NCBI GenBank assembly: GCA_963693085.1
Contig: OY856409.1
Location: forward strand, 1,621,163,211-1,621,227,210
Reading direction: 5' to 3'
DNA from: Alisma plantago-aquatica
Lineage: Eukaryota; Streptophyta; Magnoliopsida; Alismatales; Alismataceae
DNA length: 64,000 nt
Part shown: in pieces, positions 33,765 to 47,700 of the stretch
How the letters are laid out: each line of letters opens with the position of its first letter
Numbering within the stretch: position 1 is the stretch's first letter
The notes under the pieces: model-generated
The model's input: only the letters and a program-made list of their open reading frames with translations
What the model was told of the DNA's origin: nothing
Databases searched by the model: none
Made by a program: the position numbers and the translations under genes

Positions 33765-36014
33765 ATCCAAATTCACTGTACGTCACACGTATGAGATGGA
33801 GTTGTAGTAATATGCGATCTAGTATTCCTTTGCTAACCTTTAGCTACATTGCATGATCAAGGATTCCATACTTGTCATCAATGAGCGGAATATCTGTAAG
33901 TTCATCTCATGAACTTCCAGATCCATATAGTATCTACTACTGTTCTCTAACACATAGATACTCGAAATTTCCTTTTAAATGGTTTTATTGGAACACTTCC
34001 AATTATCAACAAACTTTCATTTTTATACATCCTATGTATATATTTTGTGATTAATTTTCTGTCCTTTCGGAAGTTCGCATAAATGTAACTCTTTACATTG
34101 AACTCTTCCTTATCTCCATAGAACTAGTACTTCTCAAGTACTTATCAAGTTCTCATGGTATTCCAGTAACCCTTACTGGAAGTAGACAGACATCCACTCG
34201 TCATGTCCCACATACGAGTTATCAGGATGAGCACATCATATTGCCATGTCGTACATGCAAGATGATGAATGCATTTTATTCTTGCCATGTCCATACATGC
34301 AAGATAATGGGATGATTACATACATGATAGATCCATATCTATTCTTAGTGTTCCCATTCTTCATAAGAATTGGACACTTGGCCTTGGGATACTAAATCCA
34401 TGTAGCATGGACAAGTTTTCTCCCACTGAATCTGTGTATACTGAACACTTCAGTACATATTGCCAATGTATGCTTTCTCTTTTCAGGTCAAGAGATTTTT
34501 CGATAACTATCTCTATAGATCTCTATTCCTATCACATAGGAAACATCTCTTTCTTCCTTAAAGATAATTTCCACTTTTGGATTTCCATTCTAGAACATTT
34601 CCATTTCACATCAACATGTGGAATGTGAATACGCTCCCACTAAATCACAAATCCCTTCTTTATCTTTGACATACCAGTCAAACCCTTTGACTATATCATC
34701 AAAGTAAAGATACAATCCTGAGTTGCTTCTACTCAATCAATTACATTGATTAGTCCATTTTAACTTATAGACTTCATTTGCATTAGTGTATTCATAAACC
34801 TCATAGGTTGTGTCATGTACACATCCTTTTTTTATTCCTCATAGGAATGCGGTTTTAGTATCCATATGCCAAATGCCTTAGTCATTAAGTTGCAATCAAC
34901 AAGCATCATCCTTCTCAAAATGTTATCCATGTATCTTAACACTTAAGATTCATTTGCACTTATGGATTTTATCCAATGGGTGCTACCATCAAGGTCATAC
35001 CTTATGGTTCACATGGATGTCATTTAGGATGTAATGGTCATAAACCATAACTCAAAATTTGATTCCTCATATTTATCTAGATAGTTGACTCATCACATGA
35101 ACCACTCATCACATAGATAATTGAGGTGTATCTGTTAAGGATATAAGAACTCACAACCCTTGTGATTCTTAATTTCTTTTTATTAGTGTGGGGTATTCTT
35201 TTATTAAGAAGAATTTAGTTATTTGATAATCATTTTCTAACTCCTTAGAGTATGATTCCTTCTTGATTTAGACATCATCATTCCTTAATCATGAGTTCAC
35301 TATGATACACTATCATAATCACTCATAAGGATCTCAAACATTTGGTCCAAGTATTTCATTCATTGATCTCATCAAGAATTAACACTTTACCAAATTTGCA
35401 CTTCATCTATGATAATCTTGAACACTTCAAGACATTCATATTGGTATTTCTCTAAACACCATTTGAAGTATTAGCATTTGATCCAATAGGTATGTAAATA
35501 CATCACATGTATTATACCTAATAGGATAATCATTCTCCCACTACCTTTAGTGAAGATTGATTAATCATGTCCAAGATATACAGGTCTCGTACTGGTTCTC
35601 TAACCAAAAGAGTCTAGATTTATCCATTACATGGAAACTAGAAATGAATTTCTCATGATTAATGCTAATTTGATTGTTTGAGTTATCTATAACTTTTAGG
35701 TATAATTTTATCTTATGCATATCAAATACCACAAGATAAATAAGGCATTGCCACAAAGATCATATCTTTAAGATTGAAAACACAACTTTATTAATTGCCA
35801 TCATTGTCGCACAATATGCAAAATAAAGTGTTTCTATCTATTGGAAAAAATGAAATAATAGTTCATAACTGTATTACATGCCTTATAGGCTGAAAATAAG
35901 CTAAAGTACTCCTATCTATGGTGGCAACACTTGCCCCAATTATGAGTGCTTTACACTTTACATCTTGGTATCATATACCTCAAAAAGTGTTACAAGTTTA
36001 CTTTCATGACACCT
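33765..36014 (-). pseudogene. Copia-B pol pseudogene
   Basis: Fragments read on the minus strand in the usual order include an integrase-core trace near 35400-35470, reverse transcriptase traces near 34820-34900 and 34500-34560, and RNase H traces at 33800-34200 with a decayed RSH-type segment near 33800. Many stops and shifts are present. The segment is about half the usual pol length and ends abruptly at 33765 where the duplicated flank begins. Confidence 0.75.
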
Positions 36015-36869
36015 TTAAGTAGAGACATCAGTCGCCTCCTTCTTCTTTTGTTCTTCCAAATAGAGAGGACAATTCCTTTTCCAATGTCCTGGCTTTTGAC
36101 AATGGTGGCAATTTCCTTTCTTGGTCACACCTCCCTTGGCCTTGAGAGTTGAAGACGGCTTGGACTCCTGGCTAGCATCAGAACCTTTCTTAGGTTTGCC
36201 CTTGCCCTTGTGCTTGGACTTGCCTTTCTTTCTCATGATCACCATCACAGCCTTAGGCTTTTCCTTCTTCATCTGTATCTCGGCTGTCCTCAACATGCCC
36301 AACAACTCTGATAGTGGCCTATCAAAGTTGTTCATGTTGTAGTTCATCACAAACTAACTGTAGGATTCTGGCAACGATTGCAGTATCACGTCAGTAGCCA
36401 ACTCTTGGCTCAGTGGAAATCCCAGTCTTTGCGGGTTCTCCACATACCCAATCATCTTGAGTGTGTGAGGACCAATTGGATCCCCTTCTGTCATGACACA
36501 CTTGAACAGTACCCTTGAGACATTGTATCTCTCTTGCCGTGCCTGATCTTCATAAATGTTCCTGAGATGTTGAATCATCTCAATGACACCCATGTTCTCA
36601 TGTTGTCTCTGCAACTCATGGTTCATACAACATAACATCAAGCACTTTGCATCAATAGCATCATCAACATGCTTCTTGTAAGCATCCCTTTCTGCCTTTG
36701 GTGCATTAGGAGCGGGTTCCTCTGGAATTGGAGTATCCAGGACATAGAGCTTATGCTCTTGAGTGAGAACAATTCTCAATGTCCGATACCAGTCGTGGAA
36801 GTTTGTCCCATTTAGCTTGTCCTTTTCAAGGACCGATTGCAACGAGAAGTGATTGTTGTTTGTCGTCAT
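36015..36869 (-). pseudogene. Copia-B gag, intact but for one TAG
   Basis: The frame opens at ATG 36869 (MTTNNNHFSLQSVLEKDKLN), follows the copia gag capsid fold (UBN2/gag type, about residues 10-170) and reaches a TAG at 36354-36356. The same frame then continues from 36353 to a stop at 36015-36017. It includes a lysine-rich tract and a complete CCHC zinc knuckle, CHHCQKPGHWKRNC. The total is about 284 codons. Copia-A has a TAG at the homologous codon. Gag would coat the element RNA; translation past the TAG would be needed for the zinc knuckle. Confidence 0.88.
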
Positions 36870-37639
36870 TTGTACTACAAAAGGAAATATGCAATTTTAG
36901 TCCAAAAACTCATTTTTGACTTATTTGATTGATTTGCAAATTTGATGATATAATTAGGCCTTTAATTGATTATCGCTCCCACTATTTTAGTTCAAATTAA
37001 TAGCCCTCACCATCAATTCGGAAGATTGCAGCGTACAACCTTCTAGTGCGCAAGATCCTGAAATCCTCTAAGCCATGGACCAGCTAGGGCTGTCACCCAC
37101 AACATAGATCTCTGAGGTAGGCAACTTTTGCCAATTGCATCATATGCAACTCTTGATAAGATGTCATATGCAACTCCTTGCCATGATTATCTCCATGCCT
37201 CAAGGTACTAGATCCCATCTAGATCACCTTGTTAAGTCTCACCCAAAGCAAACATGATGAATATGCACCCTGCTAGGGCAGACCCACACATTCATCCTTC
37301 ATGCTTCCACGAGATAGATGGTGCACCACGCTAGGGCGTGCCCACACTTGGTCGATCAAGATTTTCACGTGTGTCACATTTGGAAGGCATCTAAAACTTA
37401 ATATTTTAATGAGGGATTTGGTTTTATATACATATACATATCCAATCACCACAATACATAGTACGTATCATATACATGCTATATCCCACAGAAAACATGC
37501 ACAAACGATAAAAGCAATGATTATGGCCATCCTAATGTGATTCCTCGAGCCAAGAGAAATCACAGTAATCTAGGTCTACATCACATACAACCTGTACAAG
37601 ATGAACTCTGTGCCTTGCCATCCAAGTTGATCAACTCAT

Positions 37640-37860
37640 GATCTGCTTTCTCTGGCTGGTCGTCTGGGTGCCACCAACCAATCGGTTGGCTCCTCCAACC
37701 GATCAGTTCGCCTGGTCATCGTGCATCTCTTCATGGCTGCCACCCGCTCGTATCGCTCCTCGAACCGGTCATCAACCGATCGGTTCACTCCTTGAACCGA
37801 TCGTCTTGGAACGTCAACCAATCGATTCACGCCTTGAACCGATCATCTTAGTGGTCGTCT
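37640..37860. repeat. ACCGATCGGTT motifs in the Copia-B leader
   Basis: Copies such as CCAATCGGTTGG, AACCGATCAGTT, AACCGATCGGTTCA and TTGAACCGATC lie between the primer site and gag. Copia-A has decayed counterparts at about 820-960. The same motif is abundant in the LTRs. Confidence 0.8.
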
Positions 37861-38281
37861 GAATGTTCGCCGTTCTTTGACATAACAGGAAATAAAATCT
37901 ATCCTAATATTTCATTGCTTAAAAGGGAAACCCCGAGTTACATTCGGGGGGAGCAAAGGTAGGAAAGAATCTCGAATTATTTCGAGTTACATCAGGAATA
38001 GGAGAGGGAAGATCGGTGCGCAGACCGAGATGCAAGCAACCACATACAACAATACACAGATAGGGTTTATTGGCCATAACCACGCTATACATCCACCACA
38101 AAACTCGTTTAAGGGCGACGCGTATCGAGTGCGTTAATAATACATATCATATATGTAATTGGGATTTGTGGATTTAGCATTGGACATGCATAAATCCAAT
38201 TTTATTCGCATCATATGCAATAAATAAAGGCAACAAACCAAAATCGATCATATTGATATTCCTAAAATATAGAGCAGTTGA

Positions 38282-38297
38282 CGTGGCTCTGATACCA
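38282..38297 (-). other. tRNA-Met primer binding site of Copia-B
   Basis: On the minus strand this reads TGGTATCAGAGCCACG, one base after the 5' LTR end CCCAACA. It fixes the LTR boundary and the element's orientation. Confidence 0.93.
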
Positions 38298-38298
38298 C

Positions 38299-40539
38299 TG
38301 TTGGGTTTTAGAGGAGGCAGAGAAGGCAGCGGAAACAAAAAATTTTACCCCCAAACCCGGAACAAGGAAATGCGTCAACGTCTATATAATAGGAAATGAT
38401 GGTTCGTGGAATCATACCTTGTCCCGAGGCTTGCTCGGCGACAATACCTCGCACCTTGTGCGATCTTCAAATCTGGTCTTCGAAGATGTCTGTGCAGCTC
38501 CTGGTCGCACCGGGACTGACGACTCCTGATCTCACCGGACTGTCGGATGACAGTTGTCCTCCTGAGCGGCAGAAACCTCCCGCCTCTGAAGTAGTCCACA
38601 TGGACCACCTGGAACTCCACACTCCTTGTCCCACAAAGAAGTGGAAGGAGTCACACCCTCCTATTGACGTACTAGTCACCAACACACTCTCCTGCCTCCA
38701 GTTGCAACTGCAGTTGTCCTTCCCTTGTTGCACCTCCCTTTGCGGGTAGCACTTGCTCGGGCTCTCTCTCGGTTACCAAACCAGAGAGAAAGACAACTTT
38801 GTAGAGCAACCGGTTGCACTGAGTTGTACTTTGAAAAGCCCCCAATACCCCTATATATAGGAGGGTCATGGGACAGAGTTCTCCATCCCGGGCAATGCGG
38901 GACTAAAAGCAGGAGTAGAAGGGTTCGAGATTTTCCACAAAACAACCAACTCGCAACCTGAACCAATCAGTTCACAAGTGAACCGGTCGGTTGGGGACTT
39001 AAACCGGTCGGTTGACACTCAACCGATCAGTTGGGACTCATGAGCCGATCAGTTCACTTTCTGAACCGGTCGGTTCGTGGTCCTGACCAGTTCCTGATTG
39101 ACTTTCCAACTTTTATTTCTAATTGGTATCAAATACCAATCCTTGTTCCAATCAAATTGGGCAAGTGAAACACAAGGAAAATTCTCACCAATCTGACTTT
39201 CCCAAGTTGCTCGGTTGCACCAGTTGAATCGATCGTTTCAACACTTGAAGCAACCGGTTCACCCTGATCTTGAGCCGATCGGTTCAACACTTGAGTCCGA
39301 CCGGTTCACCAAGCTCAGCTGACCGTTTCATCACATGAACCAATCGGTTGGGAGTACAGGTTGTGCAGAATCAGTCTATTGCGATTTCAATCAATCTGAT
39401 ACTCCAATCAATGTGACCAACACCTTGAACATTATGATATTAAACTATCAATTGACTGAGTGTTTAATTGAACTACTAAACTCCTTTAGTAATCAATCTA
39501 AACATTGCTTGTGGACAAAACTCCTCTTCCAGGTTAAATCCTATGTGTGTGACCCTGCAGGTCCATTTCACGTTAGCAGTGAAAGTCCATAACACTTATG
39601 ACTTCACAAGCAAAGAGCGGTGCCTAGTCACACATCAGTGCTACCCAAGTGAAAGTAGAAAGTTGGAGAACAACTTTCAATCCTACAATCTGTGAATGGT
39701 TTTATAGTGAATGTATAATTCCTTTGTCACTGATATCCCAAATGAACTCGAGGCATGGAACAATCATCCTGTCAACGTTCATTCACTTTCTTGATCTCAG
39801 AGTAGACTGGAAGAGATATGTATGACATCAATATCACATATTGATTCACACATGCGTGCACGCCTTTCTCAATCCTACTCATCAAGTGGCCATGGATATC
39901 AAACTCCCTCAGGAGGGACAAATCCCATATCTATCACTCACCCCTGAAAAGTTCCATGTGTTAATGTCACCCAATCATCACCTTTATAACAACCCATGTT
40001 TCAGGACTGCATTTGATGATGTCAAAGTGTGCCCAACGACATGTGTTGAGTGCAGTGATCTTAGGTCTAAGAATCACACTCACCACCATCACTGTGAGTA
40101 CTGAATGTGACTACCATGTCATGGTTCCATGTGTCAAACTCACGGTGGGTCTGTCCGGTACACTTGTTCTCTAACAAGTACCTATGTGTTTGGTTTGATA
40201 TCTCTATATCATGACTAATGAGATTTTATCATCAACCAATACCACAATCTAGCCTTGTGTGTCATTGCTGTCTATCTACCTTCCACAATGAAATCCGACT
40301 AGGGACATAACAAGAATGTACAAAATCTTAGTATCCGTATGATCTCATCGTTCAGGTCCTTAACCTGAAAGCATACGTCATTGAGTACTGTCAGTCTCTA
40401 GACATTCAATGTGTTCTATCACTATCTCATATGACTGAACCAGAAAGAATTGGAAGTTTGCCTTTGATGTTTATCAAATCAATCTTAATGTATCCCACCA
40501 ATCATCCCATGATTGGCTCTCAGGGCATACATACCAACA
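38299..40539 (-). repeat. Copia-B 5' LTR
   Basis: It pairs with 31406-33626. Differences are concentrated in the CG-rich third next to the primer site; the other part is nearly identical. It has an extra 21-base unit at about 38991-39011 in the ACCGGTCGGTT array (38955-39355). Confidence 0.95.
38862..38869 (-). promoter_or_regulatory. TATA box in the Copia-B 5' LTR
   Basis: TATATATA lies at the same LTR position as 31961-31968. This copy would drive genomic RNA synthesis. Confidence 0.5.
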
Positions 40540-40544
40540 AAAAG

Positions 40545-40971
40545 CGCACACGAAAAAAATATTGTGACCAATGTAGCCACAACTCTATAAATTCATATCC
40601 CGAATCGAATAGAGGAGGGATCAATATATTTTTGTCACTTTTTTCTTTGTTTTCACACCCCCAAATTCATCCTATTCTTATGCAATAACTAAAAAAAAGT
40701 AATAAAATTGAGAGTGTCAAAGTGAAGGTAAGACGATGCCTATCTTTCTACAAATTCTTATTTTAGAAGCTAGATTTGATAATTATTTTGATAGGGAATA
40801 TAGAAATTTATGCTATGTGGTTCTAGGAGATTGAGTCACTTGGACAAAATTTGGAGGTGAGGGATATAGTGATGTTATTAAGGTGAGGATGACATTATGG
40901 AAGTATAAATTGGAGTTTATTTGTAATCTAATTTGCTTGAGGACAAGCAAAGATTCAAGTCTGGGGTATTT
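40545..40971 (+). other. 3' internal end of the non-autonomous LTR element with purine tract
   Basis: The sequence resumes after Copia-B. It ends GAGGACAAGCAAAGATTCAA then a CTGGGG tract before the 3' LTR at 40972. No coding signal is present. Confidence 0.75.
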
Positions 40972-42588
40972 TGATAAATGTGTTTTCATCATTTTTATTT
41001 ACATCTTTTAGATATCTTTTTAGGATTGTTTTGTTATTTATTTTCTTAGTTTTATAATTAATTGCATTATATCATATTGTTTTTTATTTAAGTAGAATTT
41101 TAATTATATTTTCTTGGATTTTTGTAGGAATTGGGATAAATATTCTTGGAGTATAATTGCACAATTTGCAGTAGTCCTGTAATTATTGTATACCCGTCAC
41201 CAAAAGTGCTATAACGCTTGCATCCAAAATCCAAATTGAGTGTACAAGTATTCATTGGAAAGGAAATTGCATTTCCTAAAAGAATATCCTATTATTTGGA
41301 CCTATTTTATGACTTTTACGGGAGAGAAATACATTCTAAATTGCTTTTGTGGGAATCTACATTGAAGAGAGTTACATGGTCAAGACAAGTAAAGCCTATC
41401 AAATTTCTATTGACCAGATCTAAAAAAATTCAAAAGGATGGCTCCCTCTCTTTTTCTCCCTCTTTTTTTGGGTAGCCTACCCCTCCTTCTCCTATAAAAG
41501 GAGGGGCACTTCCTTCTCCCAAGGACATCTTTGGTATTATCTTTGTACTGGATTTCTAAGCAATCTTCTTGTGTTCTTATGTTATTGTGTTCTTTCCATC
41601 AATAAAGATTAGTTTTTACAAGCTAAGTGTTTCCTTCAATTGTTGCTCTTTTACTTTGCTCATTTAGATCTAGTTTCTTCTTCCTCTTATTCTTCCATGG
41701 ACTGGAGAAAGGGATTAAGTATCGACCATTTCATTGACTCTACACGAAGGAACTATCCTTTAGTAAGACTAGACTATGGATAGAACTCTTCTTCCCTCTG
41801 TCTCCCTTTTCTCCACAAGCATGAGTGAGTAGTTCTCTATCAAGGAAAGGGGAATAACCCCTTAGACATGGCTTTATCGACTTTTCCTTTAAAATGATTC
41901 TAGATGGCTTTTAGATTTGATAACTGATTGATCTATCAAAGTAATTAATTGGTTTGATCAAAAGTTATTCCAGATGGATATGACCGTGGAAGTTTAGATT
42001 TAGAACAACAAACCCAATCACATAGGAGTTTTGAAATGACCATGAATCTTCTTCTTTTAGGATGATGAACTAAGAAGCATGAGCACCAGGACCAATGGGC
42101 TCATGTGGAGTCCATCTTTAGTGGATTTTCATTAATTCACTTGCCTTCATTGAATCTTTCATTTTTAAGGATTAGTTTGTTTTTGCCTAGGCTAAGGTGG
42201 TGTAAACCCCTAAAGCCTCAATTCCCATCTATTAATTTAATCACCGCTTGCTTTTGATTTCTTTAATTCCTTGTCTTTTCATTCATAATAGTTTTTCTTG
42301 TGACAGGGCAAATTTATATTCTTGCTAAGTGCATTTTCATTCTTGCATTTCTTTCCTTAGTGTTAATCACCAACCCCCAAAACTTGACTTTTACTTTCTG
42401 TTCCAAATCTAAAAAATACCAAAAACAAATAACAAGTTTTTCAAATAATTGGGATTAGAGATAACAATCTTAATAAGTTGTCCTGTGGGGTCAACTCTTT
42501 CTATACTAGCCTTAATCAAAAGTAGAAAAATGATTAAACTCTAAGATAAACATCTTAGTGATTGTAAGTGCTAAATGACGCATTAACA
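40972..42588 (+). repeat. 3' LTR of the non-autonomous element
   Basis: It pairs with 27136-28775. TATAAAAG is at 41493-41500. It ends GCATTAACA, followed by the TAAAT duplication. Confidence 0.95.
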
Positions 42589-42772
42589 TAAATTGATCAA
42601 CATTTGTAATCCAGAGCTTTGGTTGGCTAAGTATCGACACAAACATTTACATTTACTTCCCAACTCATCGAATGTGGATTCTGGAATAAAAGATGGCTTG
42701 GGCATAGGAGGAAGACTAGTAGAATTTTTACTTTTTGGTTTGCAAACCTGTTAATTAAATTACAAACTTATA

Positions 42773-44611
42773 TTACACGAGTTCATATATGAAGTCAACT
42801 ATGAAAAATATGGTAGAATTAAGGTATACATTATCATTGATAACCAAGTGTCTAGGCCAACCCACCATAGCACCCTCAACTTCTTCAATTGTACTATATT
42901 CATAATTAGATTTGGGTAGTGGTTTGTCCCCCATTCCATCATACACAAGATGGATGGACACACGAAAAATGTCATTAGTAATTTGTTGGCAATTCAATGT
43001 ACCACCAAGGTTGTATACCTTGCCCGCTGCCACAACATTATATTCTGGAACCTCCACTATAAGTTTACAGTTCATACCAACCTAGAATTGAAATAATATA
43101 AGTTATATATGAAGCGGAAAACAAGATACCTATTACAACTATATATATATATCATATATATCATACTAAGTACACAACATATAGAACAAAAACTTACTGT
43201 AGATTATTTTGGTGGGTCATTGGGAGTGCTCCCATGACCTTCTACAACTGGAGCATGGGCTTGTACCTCGTCGCTTGAGAGACGCACAGTATGAATAGGT
43301 TGAGAAGGTTGAGTAGGCTGAAATGAAGACATTATTTCTTTTACTTTCTGTGCTACTAATGTTTTAACCTACTCTTGTGTAAGACCTCCTGCACGACCTC
43401 GTTTAGATTGTGAAGGGCCAAAATAAGACTTGAATCCTATGCTAGCTCCTAATCCCCTAACACGGATAGGATGCTCCTTCGTAGCAAGAGCAACTAATAG
43501 TTCATCCATGTGGCCAGTTGGGATGAACTTTCCTTCCTTCCTTTACTCATGGAGATCAATCTATTCATAGTTAATAAAAATATTAAATCACAATATCAAT
43601 TAGATATAAATAAATATAAGTTTGTGGGAGTTACTCTTTACTTAGTTGGGATAAACCTACCATCTTTTGTGCCACCTCCTTAGTTGTAGGGTTGACAATT
43701 TCACCTACTCAATTCTTTCTAGCATCAATCTAATGCAAGTGTCGGGGTGGACGCTCAGCTTGAGTTGTACTAGACTCTTCTCCAGAAGAGAGTTGGTTCT
43801 CTTATAGTTGGCGCCAGAAGGCATAACCACTAGGCCCCAAGAGATGGTCATGCACATTTTTGGCCCGTCTTTCCTTTTGGGCCTCATGAATATCCTGATC
43901 ATTTAAAATGAGGTATTGCAATTTAGACTTGGCAAACATATATAAAAAGATTCACCTCCTTAATTATATGAAATTAAAGATTCATACAATACATCACAAT
44001 CTTTATTACCTGAAACTCTTCGGTGTTCCTAGCTACAACAAATCTTTCCCACACCTCAGGATCTATAAAAATATACATATCTATTGCTTTCTTATTTTAT
44101 TTAGGATTATCTATAAATTCCCTTTTGAGATATGTCTTAAAAGCCCTCCATCGTACACCACAATGTTGTAGCACTTTTTTCTTGTGATCTTTTTCATTTA
44201 GATGAAAAACACCCTATATATGCAAAATAAGCAATAATGTTGTCTTAAAAAGGATATGTCTTTCCAAGCAAACTAAATTAGAATCAATAAACAAAAACAT
44301 ATTAAAATAATATCACTTCCAATCACAGATATATATTTCCATAGGAGGGCTTTTAAGGCATTAGAAACATCATGCTAATTTTCTATATCTATTGGCACCT
44401 TACTGAACGCGGTCGCCCCTACATAATGTTTGAAAGCACTGGCATGTTCCCCGATAGGTGCTCCTGTGACATCAAACTAGACTGCCAATTTCTCCCCTTT
44501 GGCCCTGAGCTCCTGCAGCCTACACATCAGTGTGGGACCTCTACTTTTCTTAGCATCACCACTACCGTCCTCATGGAGCTCATGCTCAGAATGTTCATCT
44601 TCACTCGCCAT
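42773..44611 (-). pseudogene. CACTA-2 second gene, Transposase_24-like part
   Basis: It starts at ATG 44611 with the acidic MASEDEHSEHELHEDG, followed by SRGPTLMCRLQELRAKGEKLAV and a stop. Later blocks on the minus strand are a MRPKRKDGPKMCM-region frame at 43705-43902 and a final block at 42773-43075 (NCKLIVEVPEYNVVAAGKVY, then VGWPRHLVINDN). The last corresponds to the CACTA-1 block ending near 22436. Introns and decay separate the blocks. The downstream Ulp1 part is displaced 15 kb by the LTR insertion. Confidence 0.75.
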
Positions 44612-44789
44612 TTTAGAACCTGCAAGTATACCTAATAAAAGAAACATAAGTGATAATAGAAGCACAAGTGGTTGAATGATATGTGATGTATATTTAAAAG
44701 ATTGTGTGCTTGAATGATAATAAAATAAATAATTCAAAGATCGCATGCCTCTAGTATTGGTTGAGTTGTTAGTCAAGTAAAATTCCTTC

Positions 44790-47700
44790 AGCATGGTCTT
44801 GACATTTATAGTATTCATCGGTGTTATCTTCAACATTTACACTTGGCAAAACAACTGAGAATGGGATGGAATCATCATACTTTTCATAGTATACTTCTTC
44901 ATTTATAGGATCTATAGTAAACTGTCTGATTTCCATGAAGAATGACAGACCAATTTTTATTTGCCGGATCATCAATATAGAATACTTGTTTTGCTTGGTC
45001 TTCCATGATGAATGGCTCATCTTTCTGACCAATCTTTTTAAAATTCACCAATTTGAAACCCAACTCATCCACTAAAACTCCTTTGTTGTTGTCAACCCAA
45101 TTACACCTAAAGATAGGAACTCTGAAATTTGTATAGTCCAATTCCCATATGTCCTCAATGATGTCGTAATATGACATCTCAACTTCGTGTGGTCTTTTAT
45201 CTTTGGCACTAGAAAAATACAACGAACAAGCTTGAATAGTGACCCCACTATTTTGAACTACACTACTTTCATCTTGACGCTTTGTGTAGTATGAACATCT
45301 ATTTATGTCATAACCTGCATATGACATGACATCCATTTTTGGCTTAAAGGCGAGCCATTTTATGTTCTCAGCAACATTATTCAGTGATTCAGATAGTTGA
45401 TTAAAGACTTTCTCTTCAAACCACCTAATAAATGTTCGATTATGCTCTCTTGCAAGCCACATTAAACTGGATCGCATATGATTTCTCTTGATAAGATCAT
45501 TGTGTTATGTGATGTAGCTACTAACTTCATTGATGTTGTGTAAAATATAAAAATGTGCTTGTTCCGACAACTCACGAGTGATTCCTTTCACTCGTCCTCC
45601 CAAAGTTCCTTTACCACAATAAGATTTAGTGTCATGGGAATTTTTTAGATCGCTAGAAGTTTCATTGCAATTCAAAAAATCATTGCAAAAGTCCATCACC
45701 TCCCTAGCCACATAACCCTCAATAATACTCCCTTCAGGACGATAATGATTCCGAACATCACCTTTAAAAACACTCATGTAGAGTTCAAATGGATACATCC
45801 AGATTAAGAAAATTGGACCCAACATCTTCACCTCCCTTGTAATATGTACTACAAGATGAACCATGATATCAAAAAATGAAGGAGGAAAGTACATTTCAAG
45901 ATGACACATGGTAATAATTACATCTTTTTGTAATTTATCGAGAGTATCAGGATGTATCACTTTGTTGCATATTTCATTGAAGCAGAAATAAAGTCTTCTG
46001 ATTGCAAACCTTACATGCTTCGGCAATATATATCGAATAGCCACGGGTAAAATTTGTTGCATTAAGGTGTGACAATCGTGAGATTTGAGACCTATCAACT
46101 TCATATCCTTCTTTGATACCAATCTATGAATATTAGAAGAGTATCTTTGTGGAACCTTAATATTATACAAGCACTCACAGAAAGTCTTTTTCTCCTACTT
46201 TGATAAAATGTAACAAGCTGGTGGTAGATATGTGTGGTGACCCCTGGTCTCCACTAATAATTCTTTTCTTATACCCATTAATTCTAAATCTTTTCTAGAT
46301 TTGATGTCGTCTTTAGTCATTCCTAGTATGTTCAATAGCGTAGCAATGATGCTATCACAAACATTTTTTTCAACATGCATGACATCAATGCAGCGTCTAA
46401 TTGCCAAAGATCTCCAATAACAAAGATTCCAGAATATTGACCTCTTCTTGTATAGATATTTGTCACATGTGAGAGTACGACTACTTGAACTCTTTCCAAA
46501 TTCATTAACAATATATTTCACCCGATCATATACAACATTTCCTGGTATAGGTTTAGGAGCACTTTGTTCCTCAGTCGACCCATTAAAGGTTTTGTGTTGC
46601 CTTTGATAAGGATGCACTGGTGGGAGAAATCTCCAATGACCAAGATATATGATTTTGCCACCATGTTTCTGTCAGATGGAATAAGTATTTTCCTCATAAA
46701 TAGGACATGCTTTGTATCCTTTTATGCTATATCTAGACAAATTTCCATAAGTTGGAAAGTCTTAATCGTGTAAAACAACATAGCACGCAAACTAAAGATC
46801 TCTTTATGTGAAGCATCATATGTCATAACACATTCTTCCCATAGTTTCATTAGGTCATCAATTAGAGGTTGAAGGTAAACATCAATATCATTTCCAAGTT
46901 GCTTGGGCCCTGATATCAATATTGACAACATCACATACTTATTTTTCATACACCAACCAAGGAGGAAGATTGTATATAACAATCATAACAGGCCACATGC
47001 TATGTTGGCTGCTTAATGTACCATAGGGATTCATTCCATCTGTATAGAGTCCAAGTCTTAAGTTTCTTGGTTCTTTACCAAATTGAGGGTATAATAAATC
47101 AATTTTCTTCCATTGTGGTGAATCAGATGCATGTCTTAGGATGCCATCATCATTGTCCTTTAATTCCCCATGCCAAGACAAATTTTGTGCATCTTCTGGA
47201 TTAGCAAATAAGCGTTGAAATCGTGGTATTATTGGTAGATACCACATCACCTTAGCAGGAGAGCTATTTTTAGCCTTAGCTAAATTTGTGGTCTTATACC
47301 TTGACACACCACATTTTGGACAATTTATCAAATTACTATAGTCCTTTTGAAATAACACACAATCATTTGGACTTGCATGAATCTTCTTAGCCTCCATTCC
47401 CATTGGGCACATTATTTTCTTTGCATGATATGTTGAAATTGGAAGCTTGTTTCCTTTAGGAAGAATTTCCTTTAACAAAGACAAAAGTGAAGTGAAACTC
47501 TTATCGCTCCACTGGTTTTGAGCTTTAAGAGTATATCATCACATCACAACACTCAACCTCATGAACTTAGTACAACCCTTGTATAATGGTTTTTCAGCAT
47601 CATGGACAATGTTTGCAAATAAAGAAGGTGGATCAATGACATTGTCCCGACAACTACGTATCATCCCATCAACCATATCATCCTGAATCGGGTCATCCTG

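Larger units (their letters stand above)
31406..40539 (-). mobile_element. Copia-B: Ty1/copia retrotransposon, rearranged at its 3' internal end
   Basis: Sense runs right to left: 5' LTR 38299-40539, primer site, gag 36015-36869, pol remnants to 33765, then 3' LTR 31406-33626. Target duplication AAAAG is perfect (31401-31405 and 40540-40544). The expected RNase H end and purine tract before the 3' LTR are missing. In their place is a second copy of the 138 bases that flank the element on the right. It is the innermost insertion of the nest and related to Copia-A. Confidence 0.92.
27136..42588 (+). mobile_element. Non-autonomous LTR retrotransposon with tRNA-Asp primer site (LARD-like), interrupted by Copia-B
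   Basis: LTRs at 27136-28775 and 40972-42588 start TGATAAATG and end GCATTAACA. By eye the LTRs differ at roughly one base in twenty over the first 230. The primer site matches plant tRNA-Asp. The internal part, about 3 kb once Copia-B is removed, has one gag-like reading frame and no pol. The 3' internal end GAGGACAAGCAAAGATTC, then a CTGGGG tract, is the kind found before 3' LTRs of Ty3/gypsy elements primed by tRNA-Asp. It would depend on an autonomous relative. Confidence 0.9.
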
